A DNA stretch of 64,000 nt from Candidatus Gastranaerophilales bacterium (GTDB lineage: Bacteria; Cyanobacteriota; Vampirovibrionia; Gastranaerophilales; Gastranaerophilaceae): contig CALUTL010000003.1 of the NCBI GenBank assembly GCA_944323655.1, positions 62,001 to 126,000 on the forward strand, in the 5' to 3' direction. Within the stretch, counting starts at the first letter, position 1, and each line of letters starts with the position of its first letter. Under the pieces are notes generated by a model, which searched no databases, had not been told where the DNA came from, and saw only the letters and a list, made by a program, of their open reading frames with translations. Positions 8,044 through 16,747 of this stretch are shown one piece after another. The position numbers and the translations under genes are program-made.

Positions 8044-9789
8044 CTATAGATTCTGTCTGTAGACTTTATCGGTATATTTTTCTATATCAGGGGTATCAAT
8101 TTCAAATACGTGAATTCGAGAAGGGCCCAAATCCACTCTTACTTCTCCGTCTGAAGCCTGCAAGATACTTTCTTTACCGTAAGAAGGAAGTATATTATTC
8201 AATTCCTGATTTGCCTTTAATGTCGGAACTTTTACCACTCCGGCAACTTCACGGTCTATATTTTTATTTGCTATAACAAGAAGGGTTTTGCCGTTATAAT
8301 GTCTTGCATAAGCTATTATCTGGTCATTTGTGTCGCCTTCTTTTTTAAGTTCAATAAATGAACCTTTTGTTATAACATCGTTATATTTATCACGTGCTTC
8401 AAAGGCTTTTGTACGGAATTTACCGATTTCGGGGTATTTGCCGCCCGGTTTTCTTGAAAGATTAAATATATCAAGTTTTCCGTGGTGAACGGTCATTTCG
8501 TGATTATCGGTATAAGTTATCGGATTATATTTGTCTGCGTACTTGTAATCGTAATAATCACCCGAATCAAATCCGTCGATAAAATAAGGATTCAACATCG
8601 GAAGCGTTACCTGCAAACCTGTTGTTAAATTGCAATAATCAACTCCGCCATGGAACATCGGAGATATATCATCGTGAGTTGCAAATGAGCCGATTAAAGA
8701 TTTTTCTTTGCCAACTCTATACGACATATCAAGCATATCTTTAACATAATTCATAAATGTAGATGCGTTATGCCATTCGTGAAATATGTGGTATTGCCCG
8801 TAAATCATATCAAAACCTGCTCTTAGAGCATCTTCAGGTCTATCAAACGGCATATTTGCCTGAGGTGAAGCGTCTTCATAAGTATAAGTTTCCGCAAGCC
8901 ATCCGAACTCAGGATCACGCATTCTTGAATATGAAGTGATCAAATCCCAAAATTCGACAGGTTTTGCACGGCTAACATCGGCTCTTATTCCGTCAACACC
9001 TGAATCTATACATAAATCGACAAACTGCTTATGAATTTCCAGAAGCTTCGGATTCAATGTTCTTTTGCCTTCATCTTCCCAAGGCTGAAACATTCTGATA
9101 TCATTCCATCCTTGCGGAGTCTTAGCAAGCCCGTCACGCTCTTTTGCCATTAATTCAGGTCTTGTCAAGAACATCTCGTATGATGCACAACTTGGAAGAT
9201 CCAGCATTACCTTAATTCCTCTTTTGTGGCATTCATCCGTAAATTCCTTAAATTGTTCAATCGGTGTTCTGGTATCATCAGGATCAAGAAGCATCGGATC
9301 TATTTCCAACAAATCCTTCGGAGAATATACTGAACCCGCTGTTCCCATAGCTTTGACTTTTCCGGGGGTATTTATCGGCAAAACGTGAAGAGTATTATAT
9401 CCGCCCTCTTTTATTTCATCTAGCCTTTCTATTGCATTTTTGAAAGTTCCGTGCTGCTCGTTTCCGTCTATATATTCGTTCCCGTTTGTATCTTTAGCAT
9501 TAAATAACCTCGGAACTATCGCTAAAATCTTAGCTTCGTTATTATTAAACAGCGTTTTTAAATTATTATGATATTCGACTTTTTCAGTCTTTGAAGCTTG
9601 CTCAATTTTTGGTGCTTGTTCAACTTTTGGTGCATTTATTCTTGCCAGATTATCCAAATATGCAGAAATCAACCCCGATTTGGCAGGTGCCGGCATACTG
9701 ACCGCAGAGTTTACGTTTTCAGCTTTTGTTTCCTGCGAAGGCGCTATGTTATTTAATCTTTGTGTTAATAAGTTTGTTACATTAAGCAT
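8044..9789 (-). CDS. GH13 alpha-amylase-family glycosidase, cytoplasmic
   Basis: 581 residues from ATG 9789; this start overlaps the upstream gene's stop by 8 bases and has an AAGGAT box, so translational coupling is likely. There is no signal peptide. A low-complexity linker at about residues 45-75 contains three degenerate repeats (APKVEQ, APKIEQ, ASKTEK). The catalytic barrel follows: nucleophile Asp271 in GIRADVS, acid/base Glu300 in WLAETY, third carboxylate Asp428 in TYTDNHE. It probably acts on alpha-glucans such as glycogen or maltodextrin; hydrolase and transferase roles cannot be separated. It is last in an operon with two large unknown membrane proteins, an unusual context for an amylase. 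Confidence 0.85.
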   Translation of the reverse strand: MLNVTNLLTQRLNNIAPSQETKAENVNSAVSMPAPAKSGLISAYLDNLARINAPKVEQAPKIEQASKTEKVEYHNNLKTLFNNNEAKILAIVPRLFNAKDTNGNEYIDGNEQHGTFKNAIERLDEIKEGGYNTLHVLPINTPGKVKAMGTAGSVYSPKDLLEIDPMLLDPDDTRTPIEQFKEFTDECHKRGIKVMLDLPSCASYEMFLTRPELMAKERDGLAKTPQGWNDIRMFQPWEDEGKRTLNPKLLEIHKQFVDLCIDSGVDGIRADVSRAKPVEFWDLITSYSRMRDPEFGWLAETYTYEDASPQANMPFDRPEDALRAGFDMIYGQYHIFHEWHNASTFMNYVKDMLDMSYRVGKEKSLIGSFATHDDISPMFHGGVDYCNLTTGLQVTLPMLNPYFIDGFDSGDYYDYKYADKYNPITYTDNHEMTVHHGKLDIFNLSRKPGGKYPEIGKFRTKAFEARDKYNDVITKGSFIELKKEGDTNDQIIAYARHYNGKTLLVIANKNIDREVAGVVKVPTLKANQELNNILPSYGKESILQASDGEVRVDLGPSRIHVFEIDTPDIEKYTDKVYRQNL

Positions 9790-12400
9790 ATTGTTTATCC
9801 TTCTGTACTGGAGTCGGTTTCGGAGTTTGCATTCTTCCAAAGAAGAACTGTGCCAGAACTGTCACACCTAATAGAACTGCACCGGATGTTGCAAACATTT
9901 TTATCCATTTATTTGTATTTGATGCACGCTTGCAATAGTTATACAAAACTTCATCCGTTGCAGCTCCCACTTCGTTAAATATCTTGTTATCCGTTGCATC
10001 AGAACCACTTCCGTTAACTACTCTGTATACATATTCAAAATAATTCGTATTTCCGACATCTTTTAAGAACATGCTGCGGTATTTGTTAAATTCTGCAAAA
10101 ATCTTGCGATTCGAACCAAATGCCCTTTCTGTTTCCGGAAGAATCTCATTTTCAAAACTTAATCGCATTGCTTCCGTAAATAAACGAGCATCTTGAGGTG
10201 TATCTACTTTTTGTTTTAACAATGGTTTATTTACATATCTGTATACTAAACGTCCGTTTCTTACTTCTATAGAACTGTAATCCCGCAAGTTTATATTCGG
10301 ATTTACACGATGATAGAATTTTGTCAAATAATCTGATGTATGACCAGCTATTCCTGTTATTTTGGTAAGCTCAACTATTTCTTCCTTCAGTTCCCTTGGA
10401 AGTTTTTGGTGAAGAGCTGCATAATATTTTTCATCTCCGTATGCAAGTCTTCTGTATAAATCCAATGTATTTATTATTCTGAAGAAGGAACTCTTTATCT
10501 CTGAAATTCTATTATTTGAAATGTTTTTATAGAATTCTACAAACGAACCTATTGTATTTTTATGTTCATATTCCTTACCGCCTACACCCATTAAATTACT
10601 CAATGTAAATTCCATAGATTCCGGTGTAAATCCGGGTATTGATGTGATTTTTGTATTGAAATCTTTGAACACTTTATCTATGAATTTCTCAAGCTTTGAA
10701 ACTTCTGCGGCTGAATACATTGTTTCTCTTGTATCTGCGGGTTTTACAACTTTATCAAGCTGTGCAAATTGATTAATGAAACTTGTCATAAACTCTTTAT
10801 AACGTTTCTTGTCTGATGCTATATCATCAAATGCGCCTCTTAGGTATTCTGTCGCAAATAAACGATCATTCTTTATTCGCTCAATCTGTTTTGGTGTTAA
10901 ATTTAAACCTTTAACAAATGTTGAAATAGTTTCATTCCAATAATTTGCTATTGTAGTTTCAGGCACACATCCCAACTGATTCTGAACAAAATGCTCTGCT
11001 GCATCCAAATTCCCTCTCAAAGAATTAAATGCTGCTGCTATACTTTTTACTATTTTTTGATTGTTATGATCTAACACTGCATAATGCTCTTGCTTTAATG
11101 CCGACATTATCGGATTATTTTCCACTTTCGGACGTATCAATTTGCGTGTAATCAAATCTGACTGATTTTTGAATTCTACCTCTTGCTCTGGTGTTTTAAC
11201 TGTTTCTTCTTTATATTTCCTAACTTTTCCTTTTAGTAATTCATTATAAACTGTAAATATATTATCTAACTTATCTTCACGATACGCATTCTTGAAAAAT
11301 CCCTGCTCTTTGTCAAAACTTTGCATTAACTCGTTGTATGAAGGAATTATTCTTTGAATGGTTTCTTTATCCATTCCTGCATTTAATAAAGCCGCTTCAG
11401 TATTTTTTACTATTGCATTAAGAGTATTTTCATTAACCATATACATGTCGGCTCTTAAAAGCTGTTTTAAATCTTCCGTAACCGCTTTTCTAACCTGCGG
11501 CTCAAACCCTGATGTCAATGCTCTGCCAAGCTCATTAATTAAATCTTCCGTCAAAACTTTATTTTGATTTATTGATATCAGATTATTGACTTTCTTATTG
11601 ATAGTATTTGTTTGCATACTTTTTGCAAGCTTATCTAAATCTGAAATGTCTTTGTTATTTTGCTTGTTATTTATATTACCAAGGAATTTTTGAATCGGGC
11701 CTTCAAGACTGTTGCAAATTAATGCACTCATAATCGGAGTTGCAAATCCGGCTGTCAACATCCATAAAGTATTGTCCTGTATTGCAACTTTTTGCATTTT
11801 TTGCTGGATAAACTCTTTTCTGTTCGGAATATTTTTCGGAACCCCCATCCAATCGCCTATTTTGTTGATTTTTTCATCACTGTAAGCGTCCCAAGCTAAA
11901 AATTGCGGATCCTGGAAAAACGGTTTTTTACGTCCGAAACTGTCTTCATACTGCTGCTGTACATTAAAACCGTGTATTAAATACGACGGAAGCTGTATTG
12001 CTATTTTCGGCCATAATGCCATTGAGGCAAAGAATGAACCTAATCCGACAAATTCCATTGCCTTTGTCATAGGGCTTTGTCTTTTTGTATACAAATAACC
12101 TGCAATTGCAAGTCCACCCAATTTCATCCCTATATCGTTAATTTTCCCTAACTGGTGATCGTCTGCATCTCCGTTTAACCCGTTTCTTAGAGATTTCATA
12201 TCATAAGCAAAGTCTTTTGCCATGATTACGGGTGCATTGAAAATATTGCCTTTTATAAGCTTTCCGCTAGCTTTTGATGGTTTTACAAACTCTTTATTTG
12301 CTAATTCATGGTGAATATCAAAATCCGGCGCCTTTTTATTTTGTTGTGAGGGCTGATTATTAACTTTATGTACGAAGTTTTGGATTAAATTTGTTTGCAT
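9782..12400 (-). CDS. Large membrane-associated protein, unknown
   Basis: 872 residues. There is no classical signal peptide; a polar Gln/Asn-rich N-terminus is followed by hydrophobic segments at about residues 90-105 (LGGLAIAGYLY), 118-145 (GLGSFFASMALWPKIAI) and 205-225 (TLWMLTAGFATPIMSALI), then a long helical, charged region (about 240-820) and a final hydrophobic helix near residue 845. The arrangement suggests a protein anchored at both ends with a large soluble middle. I recognise no enzymatic motif. It starts 1 base after the stop of the upstream 339-residue gene and overlaps the GH13 gene, so all three are one operon. Confidence 0.75.
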   Translation of the reverse strand: MQTNLIQNFVHKVNNQPSQQNKKAPDFDIHHELANKEFVKPSKASGKLIKGNIFNAPVIMAKDFAYDMKSLRNGLNGDADDHQLGKINDIGMKLGGLAIAGYLYTKRQSPMTKAMEFVGLGSFFASMALWPKIAIQLPSYLIHGFNVQQQYEDSFGRKKPFFQDPQFLAWDAYSDEKINKIGDWMGVPKNIPNRKEFIQQKMQKVAIQDNTLWMLTAGFATPIMSALICNSLEGPIQKFLGNINNKQNNKDISDLDKLAKSMQTNTINKKVNNLISINQNKVLTEDLINELGRALTSGFEPQVRKAVTEDLKQLLRADMYMVNENTLNAIVKNTEAALLNAGMDKETIQRIIPSYNELMQSFDKEQGFFKNAYREDKLDNIFTVYNELLKGKVRKYKEETVKTPEQEVEFKNQSDLITRKLIRPKVENNPIMSALKQEHYAVLDHNNQKIVKSIAAAFNSLRGNLDAAEHFVQNQLGCVPETTIANYWNETISTFVKGLNLTPKQIERIKNDRLFATEYLRGAFDDIASDKKRYKEFMTSFINQFAQLDKVVKPADTRETMYSAAEVSKLEKFIDKVFKDFNTKITSIPGFTPESMEFTLSNLMGVGGKEYEHKNTIGSFVEFYKNISNNRISEIKSSFFRIINTLDLYRRLAYGDEKYYAALHQKLPRELKEEIVELTKITGIAGHTSDYLTKFYHRVNPNINLRDYSSIEVRNGRLVYRYVNKPLLKQKVDTPQDARLFTEAMRLSFENEILPETERAFGSNRKIFAEFNKYRSMFLKDVGNTNYFEYVYRVVNGSGSDATDNKIFNEVGAATDEVLYNYCKRASNTNKWIKMFATSGAVLLGVTVLAQFFFGRMQTPKPTPVQKDKQYA

Positions 12401-12401
12401 A

Positions 12402-13418
12402 TTAGTTCACCACGTACTTTCTTTCCTTCTCTATTATGTCGGCACTATCAAGTTTTGAAGGCTTATGAGAACTTGACATAACATTCAATACGCCCAACAC
12501 TGTTGCGGCTAGCGGAGTAAATATCATTACCTTACCGGCATGTTTGAATTTGGAATTTTTTCCAAAATATAAATCTTTCGCACTTTCTTTTAGTGATTCC
12601 CAAAATACATTCATCGAATGCCCAAACTTTTTGAAATCCCAAAACTTAAATGTTGCAACATTAAAATATTTTTCCCAAGGCTTTTGGAATGCAAGAGCTA
12701 CACCCGCAGCTGCCCATAAGTATGATGTAATACTCTTTGCTGCACTCGTCTTTTCGGCTATTTCTTTAATTCTCGGTTTTACTTCCTGATCCGAATCTTT
12801 CAAGTTTGTACCCATGCCAAGTTTTTTGGCAATTTTATCGTACCTGTAATTGCGCGGTTTTCCGCTTTTTGGATGCATATATAGCAGATCCCACCTTGAA
12901 AAATCCGCACTCTCAAAAACTTTATGATATTCAATACTTGTTATATCAGTATCATAAATATCGTCCGGTAGTTCATAATTTACTTTTGCATAAGGCTGCT
13001 CTGTATCCACTCCGGTTATCCATTTTACAGGTTTTGTAATCAACGGTTTTGAAAGCTCTTTCATTACACCGTATAAAACAACTCCCAAAGCCATTTTTCT
13101 GCCAATTGCATTTGCATTTTGCTTATCAAAAAGTGAGTAATGCTTGTTTGCCGCATTAAAAACTGACATAAGCATTATGCTGCCTACCAAATACGGCACC
13201 TGTCCCATCGTTAAAAATTCATAAAAATTGGAGTTTCTATTACCTTTTAAGCCCTTTGCCGGATACAGAGTTATCGCATTTGTAAATTTGTCCATACCTA
13301 TTCGCATGCGGGTTGATAGGTTATTGGGCAGCAACGTGTCGTGATTATATTCTTTATCGTTATTTGTGTCCGCTGTAAAATTCGGTTTATGATTTATGTT
13401 ATTTACAGGTAAAATCAT
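12402..13418 (-). CDS. Membrane protein with NFTA N-terminal motif, unknown
   Basis: 338 residues from ATG 13418, chosen because GGAG is 5 bases upstream; longer starts at 13421 and 13433 are too close to that box. The N-terminus reads MILPVNNINHKPNFTA, resembling the SFTG-type motif seen in other accessory proteins here. Hydrophobic segments occur at about residues 70-95, 110-125, 230-245 and 300-320. No known domain is recognised. It is the first gene of the operon with the 872-residue protein and the GH13 enzyme; shared expression suggests a joint role, possibly at an internal membrane or storage granule, which is speculation. Confidence 0.7.
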   Translation of the reverse strand: MILPVNNINHKPNFTADTNNDKEYNHDTLLPNNLSTRMRIGMDKFTNAITLYPAKGLKGNRNSNFYEFLTMGQVPYLVGSIMLMSVFNAANKHYSLFDKQNANAIGRKMALGVVLYGVMKELSKPLITKPVKWITGVDTEQPYAKVNYELPDDIYDTDITSIEYHKVFESADFSRWDLLYMHPKSGKPRNYRYDKIAKKLGMGTNLKDSDQEVKPRIKEIAEKTSAAKSITSYLWAAAGVALAFQKPWEKYFNVATFKFWDFKKFGHSMNVFWESLKESAKDLYFGKNSKFKHAGKVMIFTPLAATVLGVLNVMSSSHKPSKLDSADIIEKERKYVVN

Positions 13419-13514
13419 CATTACTCCACACAAACTTATTCATTATTTTAATATCCGTGAAGGAATATTTTTGTCATTTTTCCTTGTTGGTGTTTACATT
13501 TTTTTACAATATTT

Positions 13515-14363
13515 TTATGCGAAAAATTTGAAGAAAACGAATGTCCCAATTCCGGCTATAAAGCAATACCAGCCAAATATCGCAAGTGAAAATTTTGATA
13601 TAAATTTCATAAAATATTTTATACACAAATACCCGACTGCTCCGGAAACTACCGTTCCGGAAATTATTGCCGGCCAGTTAAATGTAACGGCTTCATGAAA
13701 ATCTATTTTTACAAACGGATAAACAAGAGATGCCCCAAGAATTATCGGAATACTGAGCAAAAACGAATATCTTGCTGCCGTTGTTCGGTCAAGCCCGAAA
13801 AATAACCCCGTTGCTATTGTCCAGCCCGATCTTGAAAATCCCGGAAGAGCCGCCAATCCTTGCGCTAATCCTATAAAAATTGAGGTTCTCAAATCTACAT
13901 TCTCTTTTTTAGCAGTAAAATGTTTTGACATATATTCGCTGCCTAAAAGAGTAAATCCGGTTATAAAAAGTAAAATTCCGACTATATCAGGTCTTGAAAC
14001 AAGCCCTTTTGCTACTTCATTTATCGGCAACGCTAAGACTATGGTTATAAAGGTTCCGGCTATTATATAAAGCCCGAGCTTCGCCTCTTTATCTGACCAA
14101 TCCTTCGTCCTTAAAGCTTGTATCATAGCCTTTGTAATTTTTATTATATCTTTTCTGAAAAATATTAATACTGCAATCAAAGTTCCCAAATGCACCATTA
14201 TATCAAAAAAAACTTCCTCGTTTATATTGACGGAATGAGCTGGAACACTGTTGATTACTTTATAAAAATTTGAAGAAAATACAAGATGAGCAGAACTTGA
14301 AATCGGTAAAAATTCACTCAACCCCTGTACTATACCCATCAATACAGCCTGTATTAAATTCAT
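13515..14363 (-). CDS. uppP: Undecaprenyl-diphosphatase
   Basis: 282 residues, multi-span membrane protein of the BacA/UppP type. It has the two family motifs: GLSEFLPISSSAHL near the N-terminus (catalytic Glu and Ser/His region) and PGFSRSG near residue 175. It removes a phosphate from undecaprenyl diphosphate so the lipid carrier can return to peptidoglycan and LPS synthesis. The ribosome-binding site GAGGAGG lies inside the last codons of queD, so the two genes are coupled. It is the last gene of the kdsD-kdsC-queD-uppP run on the minus strand. Confidence 0.97.
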   Translation of the reverse strand: MNLIQAVLMGIVQGLSEFLPISSSAHLVFSSNFYKVINSVPAHSVNINEEVFFDIMVHLGTLIAVLIFFRKDIIKITKAMIQALRTKDWSDKEAKLGLYIIAGTFITIVLALPINEVAKGLVSRPDIVGILLFITGFTLLGSEYMSKHFTAKKENVDLRTSIFIGLAQGLAALPGFSRSGWTIATGLFFGLDRTTAARYSFLLSIPIILGASLVYPFVKIDFHEAVTFNWPAIISGTVVSGAVGYLCIKYFMKFISKFSLAIFGWYCFIAGIGTFVFFKFFA

Positions 14364-14370
14364 TTTTTAA

Positions 14371-14733
14371 TTACTCCTCCTCATAATAACTGGCGCACGA
14401 TGTCTGGGTTTCCCATACGGAAATCTTACTCAACTGAACTATTCTTTCCTTGAGTTTGTTGTAAATAAACGCAGCTATCATCTCTGATGAAGGGCTTTCA
14501 CCTTTAAATTCAGGCAGTTCATTTATATCTTTATGATCAAGCATATCTAAAACCGCATTAAGCTCACGTTTTAAAACTTTATAATCAATCAGAATATTAC
14601 TTTTATCCAGCATGTCGCCTTTTACGTATGCTTCTACCATCCAATTATGTCCATGCTGATTTTCGCATTCGCCGTCATAATTTAAAAGATGGTGCGCAGC
14701 GGAAAAAAATGCCTGTGTTTTTATTTCGTACAT
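14371..14733 (-). CDS. queD: 6-carboxytetrahydropterin synthase-like protein
   Basis: 120 residues, normal QueD/PTPS length. Zinc ligands are visible as the His in FSAAHHL and the two His of QHGHNW; the catalytic Cys is in DGECENQHGH, and a conserved D-H-K-D motif follows (LDMLDHKDINEL) with late Glu in WET. QueD converts dihydroneopterin triphosphate to carboxytetrahydropterin for queuosine (7-deazaguanine) synthesis; close relatives make pyruvoyl-tetrahydropterin. Other que genes are not in the window. AAGGGA precedes the start. The stop is adjacent to uppP and the gene is part of the kdsD-kdsC-queD-uppP run. Confidence 0.9.
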   Translation of the reverse strand: MYEIKTQAFFSAAHHLLNYDGECENQHGHNWMVEAYVKGDMLDKSNILIDYKVLKRELNAVLDMLDHKDINELPEFKGESPSSEMIAAFIYNKLKERIVQLSKISVWETQTSCASYYEEE

Positions 14734-14749
14734 AATTTCTGTTCCCTTC

Positions 14750-15244
14750 TTATTTATTTTGGTTTTTTACAATAATCTCACAAAACTCTCTGACCGCACC
14801 TCTGCCGCCGTTTTTGGCAGAAATAAAATGCGCTGTTTTTTTAACTTCATCTACAGCATCCGCAGGACATCCTGAAAACCCGGCTTTTTCAAGAATACAA
14901 AGATCCGGAAGGTCATCTCCCATATATGCTGTTTCCTCTAGTGTCAGATTGTATTTTTTCAAAATTTCATTTAAGGTTTCTATTTTATTTTTTGATCCCT
15001 GATGAATTTCTTTAAATTTCAAGTTTTCTGCTCTATGCTGCACTGTCCCGTTGTTGCGGGCTGTAATAATTGCTGTTATTATTCCTGCATTATTCAGCAT
15101 CGTAATTCCATGCCCGTCTTTTGCGTTAAATGTTTTATATTCAACACCGTTTTCATCGTATGTAATACTGCCGTCGGTCATTACACCATCAACATCGAAA
15201 GCGGCAAGTTTTATTTTTGAAGCTCTCAAATCATTGTCGTTCAT
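14750..15244 (-). CDS. kdsC: 3-deoxy-D-manno-octulosonate 8-phosphate phosphatase (HAD)
   Basis: 164 residues, typical KdsC size. The HAD motif I is AFDVDGVMTDGS, motif II is the Thr in IITARN, motif III the Lys in SKNK and motif IV is YMGDDLPD. KdsC dephosphorylates KDO-8-phosphate to KDO, the inner-core sugar of LPS, in the cytoplasm. The start lies 3 bases after the stop of kdsD, and KdsD makes the first intermediate of the same pathway, so the context strongly supports the call. Presence implies an outer membrane with KDO-containing lipopolysaccharide. Confidence 0.95.
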   Translation of the reverse strand: MNDNDLRASKIKLAAFDVDGVMTDGSITYDENGVEYKTFNAKDGHGITMLNNAGIITAIITARNNGTVQHRAENLKFKEIHQGSKNKIETLNEILKKYNLTLEETAYMGDDLPDLCILEKAGFSGCPADAVDEVKKTAHFISAKNGGRGAVREFCEIIVKNQNK

Positions 15245-15247
15245 CTT

Positions 15248-16237
15248 TTATGCAACTCCGGCCTTTAATAAGTCATGAATATGTATTACACCGATTGGTT
15301 TCAAACATTCATCAACAACAGCCAATGCCGTAATCGAATATTTTTCCATCAAATTCAAGGCGCTTGCGCCGTAAGAATCTTCTGAGATACACTTCGGATT
15401 TGCTGTCATTACATCTTTTATTACAAGATTTGAAGTATCGTGATACTTAAGAAGCGTTCTTCTGATATCGCCGTCTGTCAAAACTCCTTTTAAGATTCCG
15501 TTTTTATCCAAAATCATCGCCATGCCAAGTTTATATTTTGTAATTAATTCAATTACATCAATAAAATTATCGTCTTCGTAAGCTATCGGAAGCTTGTCTT
15601 TGTCTGACAGCATAAGATCTCTTACTCTATATAAGAAGCCTTTACCCAAAGCGCCTGAGGGGTGGAATACAAGAAAATCTTCTTCGGTAAAGCCTCTTTT
15701 TTTCAACAAACAAACCGCTAAAGCATCTCCCATAGCAAGAGTTGCAGTTGTGCTTGCTGTCGGAGCTTTATTAAGAGGGCAGGCTTCTTTTTCTACCGAA
15801 ATATCCAAAGTTACGTCACTTGCGTGTGCTAATGTGGAATTTAAGTTGCCTGTCATACCTATCATCGTAACTCCAAAACGCTTGATCAGCGGAAACAAAT
15901 TTAATAACTCCTGTGTTTCTCCGCTGTTGGAAATTGCAATAACCACATCATTTTTGGTGATTATACCGGAATCGCCATGGGTGCTTTCTGCCGGATGCAA
16001 AAAGTATGAGGGGGTTCCAGTAGATGTTAAGGTTGCGGCTATTTTTCTTCCGATAAGTCCGGATTTTCCCATGCCGGTTATTATTACTCGGCCTTTGCAG
16101 TTGTAAAGATATTCTATAGCTTTATCAAATTCTTCTCCGATATTGTTTTTTAATCGCAATATTGAATTTGCTTCTATTGTCAAAACATCTTTTGCAAGTT
16201 CGTTTATATTAGTCACTTCAGCCATAGAAATACCCAT
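15248..16237 (-). CDS. kdsD: D-arabinose 5-phosphate isomerase
   Basis: 329 residues with the KdsD architecture: an N-terminal SIS sugar-isomerase domain (GMGKSGLIGRKIAATLTSTG, then HPAESTHGDSG and SNSGET) and a C-terminal pair of CBS domains (about residues 205-325). It interconverts ribulose 5-phosphate and arabinose 5-phosphate, the committed step to KDO. AGG boxes precede ATG 16237; a second in-frame ATG is at 16225. It leads a minus-strand operon with kdsC, queD and uppP. The CBS pair suggests allosteric control by a nucleotide, which is a family property and not seen directly. Confidence 0.95.
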   Translation of the reverse strand: MGISMAEVTNINELAKDVLTIEANSILRLKNNIGEEFDKAIEYLYNCKGRVIITGMGKSGLIGRKIAATLTSTGTPSYFLHPAESTHGDSGIITKNDVVIAISNSGETQELLNLFPLIKRFGVTMIGMTGNLNSTLAHASDVTLDISVEKEACPLNKAPTASTTATLAMGDALAVCLLKKRGFTEEDFLVFHPSGALGKGFLYRVRDLMLSDKDKLPIAYEDDNFIDVIELITKYKLGMAMILDKNGILKGVLTDGDIRRTLLKYHDTSNLVIKDVMTANPKCISEDSYGASALNLMEKYSITALAVVDECLKPIGVIHIHDLLKAGVA

Positions 16238-16349
16238 ATCCTAACCTTTCGTTTGTCTTTACTCTCAAATTATACAATAAATATCATTTAAATGTATTAA
16301 ATCCAAATAAATTTCTAAAATATTTTTAATAATTTCCGAAAAATTAAAT

Positions 16350-16631
16350 ATGAGAAAAAGTAATTTTAAAAATTTGCTATATCTTAATTCATCTAACCCG
16401 AATCTTGCAGTAAAAGAGGTCAGAAAAATTTTATCTAAATCCGAAATAAGCGATTTTGCAATAGATCTTTCGGGTATGAATATCCTTGATGCTGTCAAAG
16501 TGCTTGTTTTAACTTCTTCTTATCTTTATAAAAAACAACCCGAAGAAAAATTAAAATTCAAATTTTCCTCCGGCGATATTAACAATATTATTTCTGTGCT
16601 TGCACTTAAAAACTTGGAATTTGTGGCTTAG
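16350..16631 (+). CDS. Small conserved-looking hypothetical protein
   Basis: 93 residues. No clear ribosome-binding site is seen before ATG 16350, which lowers confidence. The composition is protein-like, with alternating hydrophobic strands and helices (FAIDLSGMNILDAVKVLVL, then KLKFKFSSGDI). This weakly recalls the STAS/anti-anti-sigma pattern of a beta-strand ending in DLSG followed by a helix, but it lacks the usual phosphorylatable Ser context. It lies divergent from kdsD and upstream of the transporter gene. An overlapping minus-strand frame also exists but looks less protein-like. Confidence 0.5.
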   Translation: MRKSNFKNLLYLNSSNPNLAVKEVRKILSKSEISDFAIDLSGMNILDAVKVLVLTSSYLYKKQPEEKLKFKFSSGDINNIISVLALKNLEFVA

Positions 16632-16681
16632 TTTTCTTGAATAAATTATGTAAAAATTTGAATTAATTTCTTTCTATACTT

Positions 16682-16710
16682 TTTACATTTGAGCATGTTT
16701 GTATTACGAT
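16682..16710 (+). promoter_or_regulatory. Promoter candidate of the SLC13/ArsB-type transporter
   Basis: TTTACA (16682-16687), 17-base spacer, TACGAT (16705-16710), about 38 bases ahead of the transporter start, which has a strong GGGAGG ribosome-binding site. Confidence 0.4.
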
Positions 16711-16747
16711 AAACCCGTATAAGTTACTTAAATAGAGGGAGGTAAAA

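Noticed and set aside
16265-16498. A 77-residue minus-strand frame upstream of kdsD
   Set aside because: It overlaps the better-looking plus-strand small gene at 16350-16631 and has no supporting signals.
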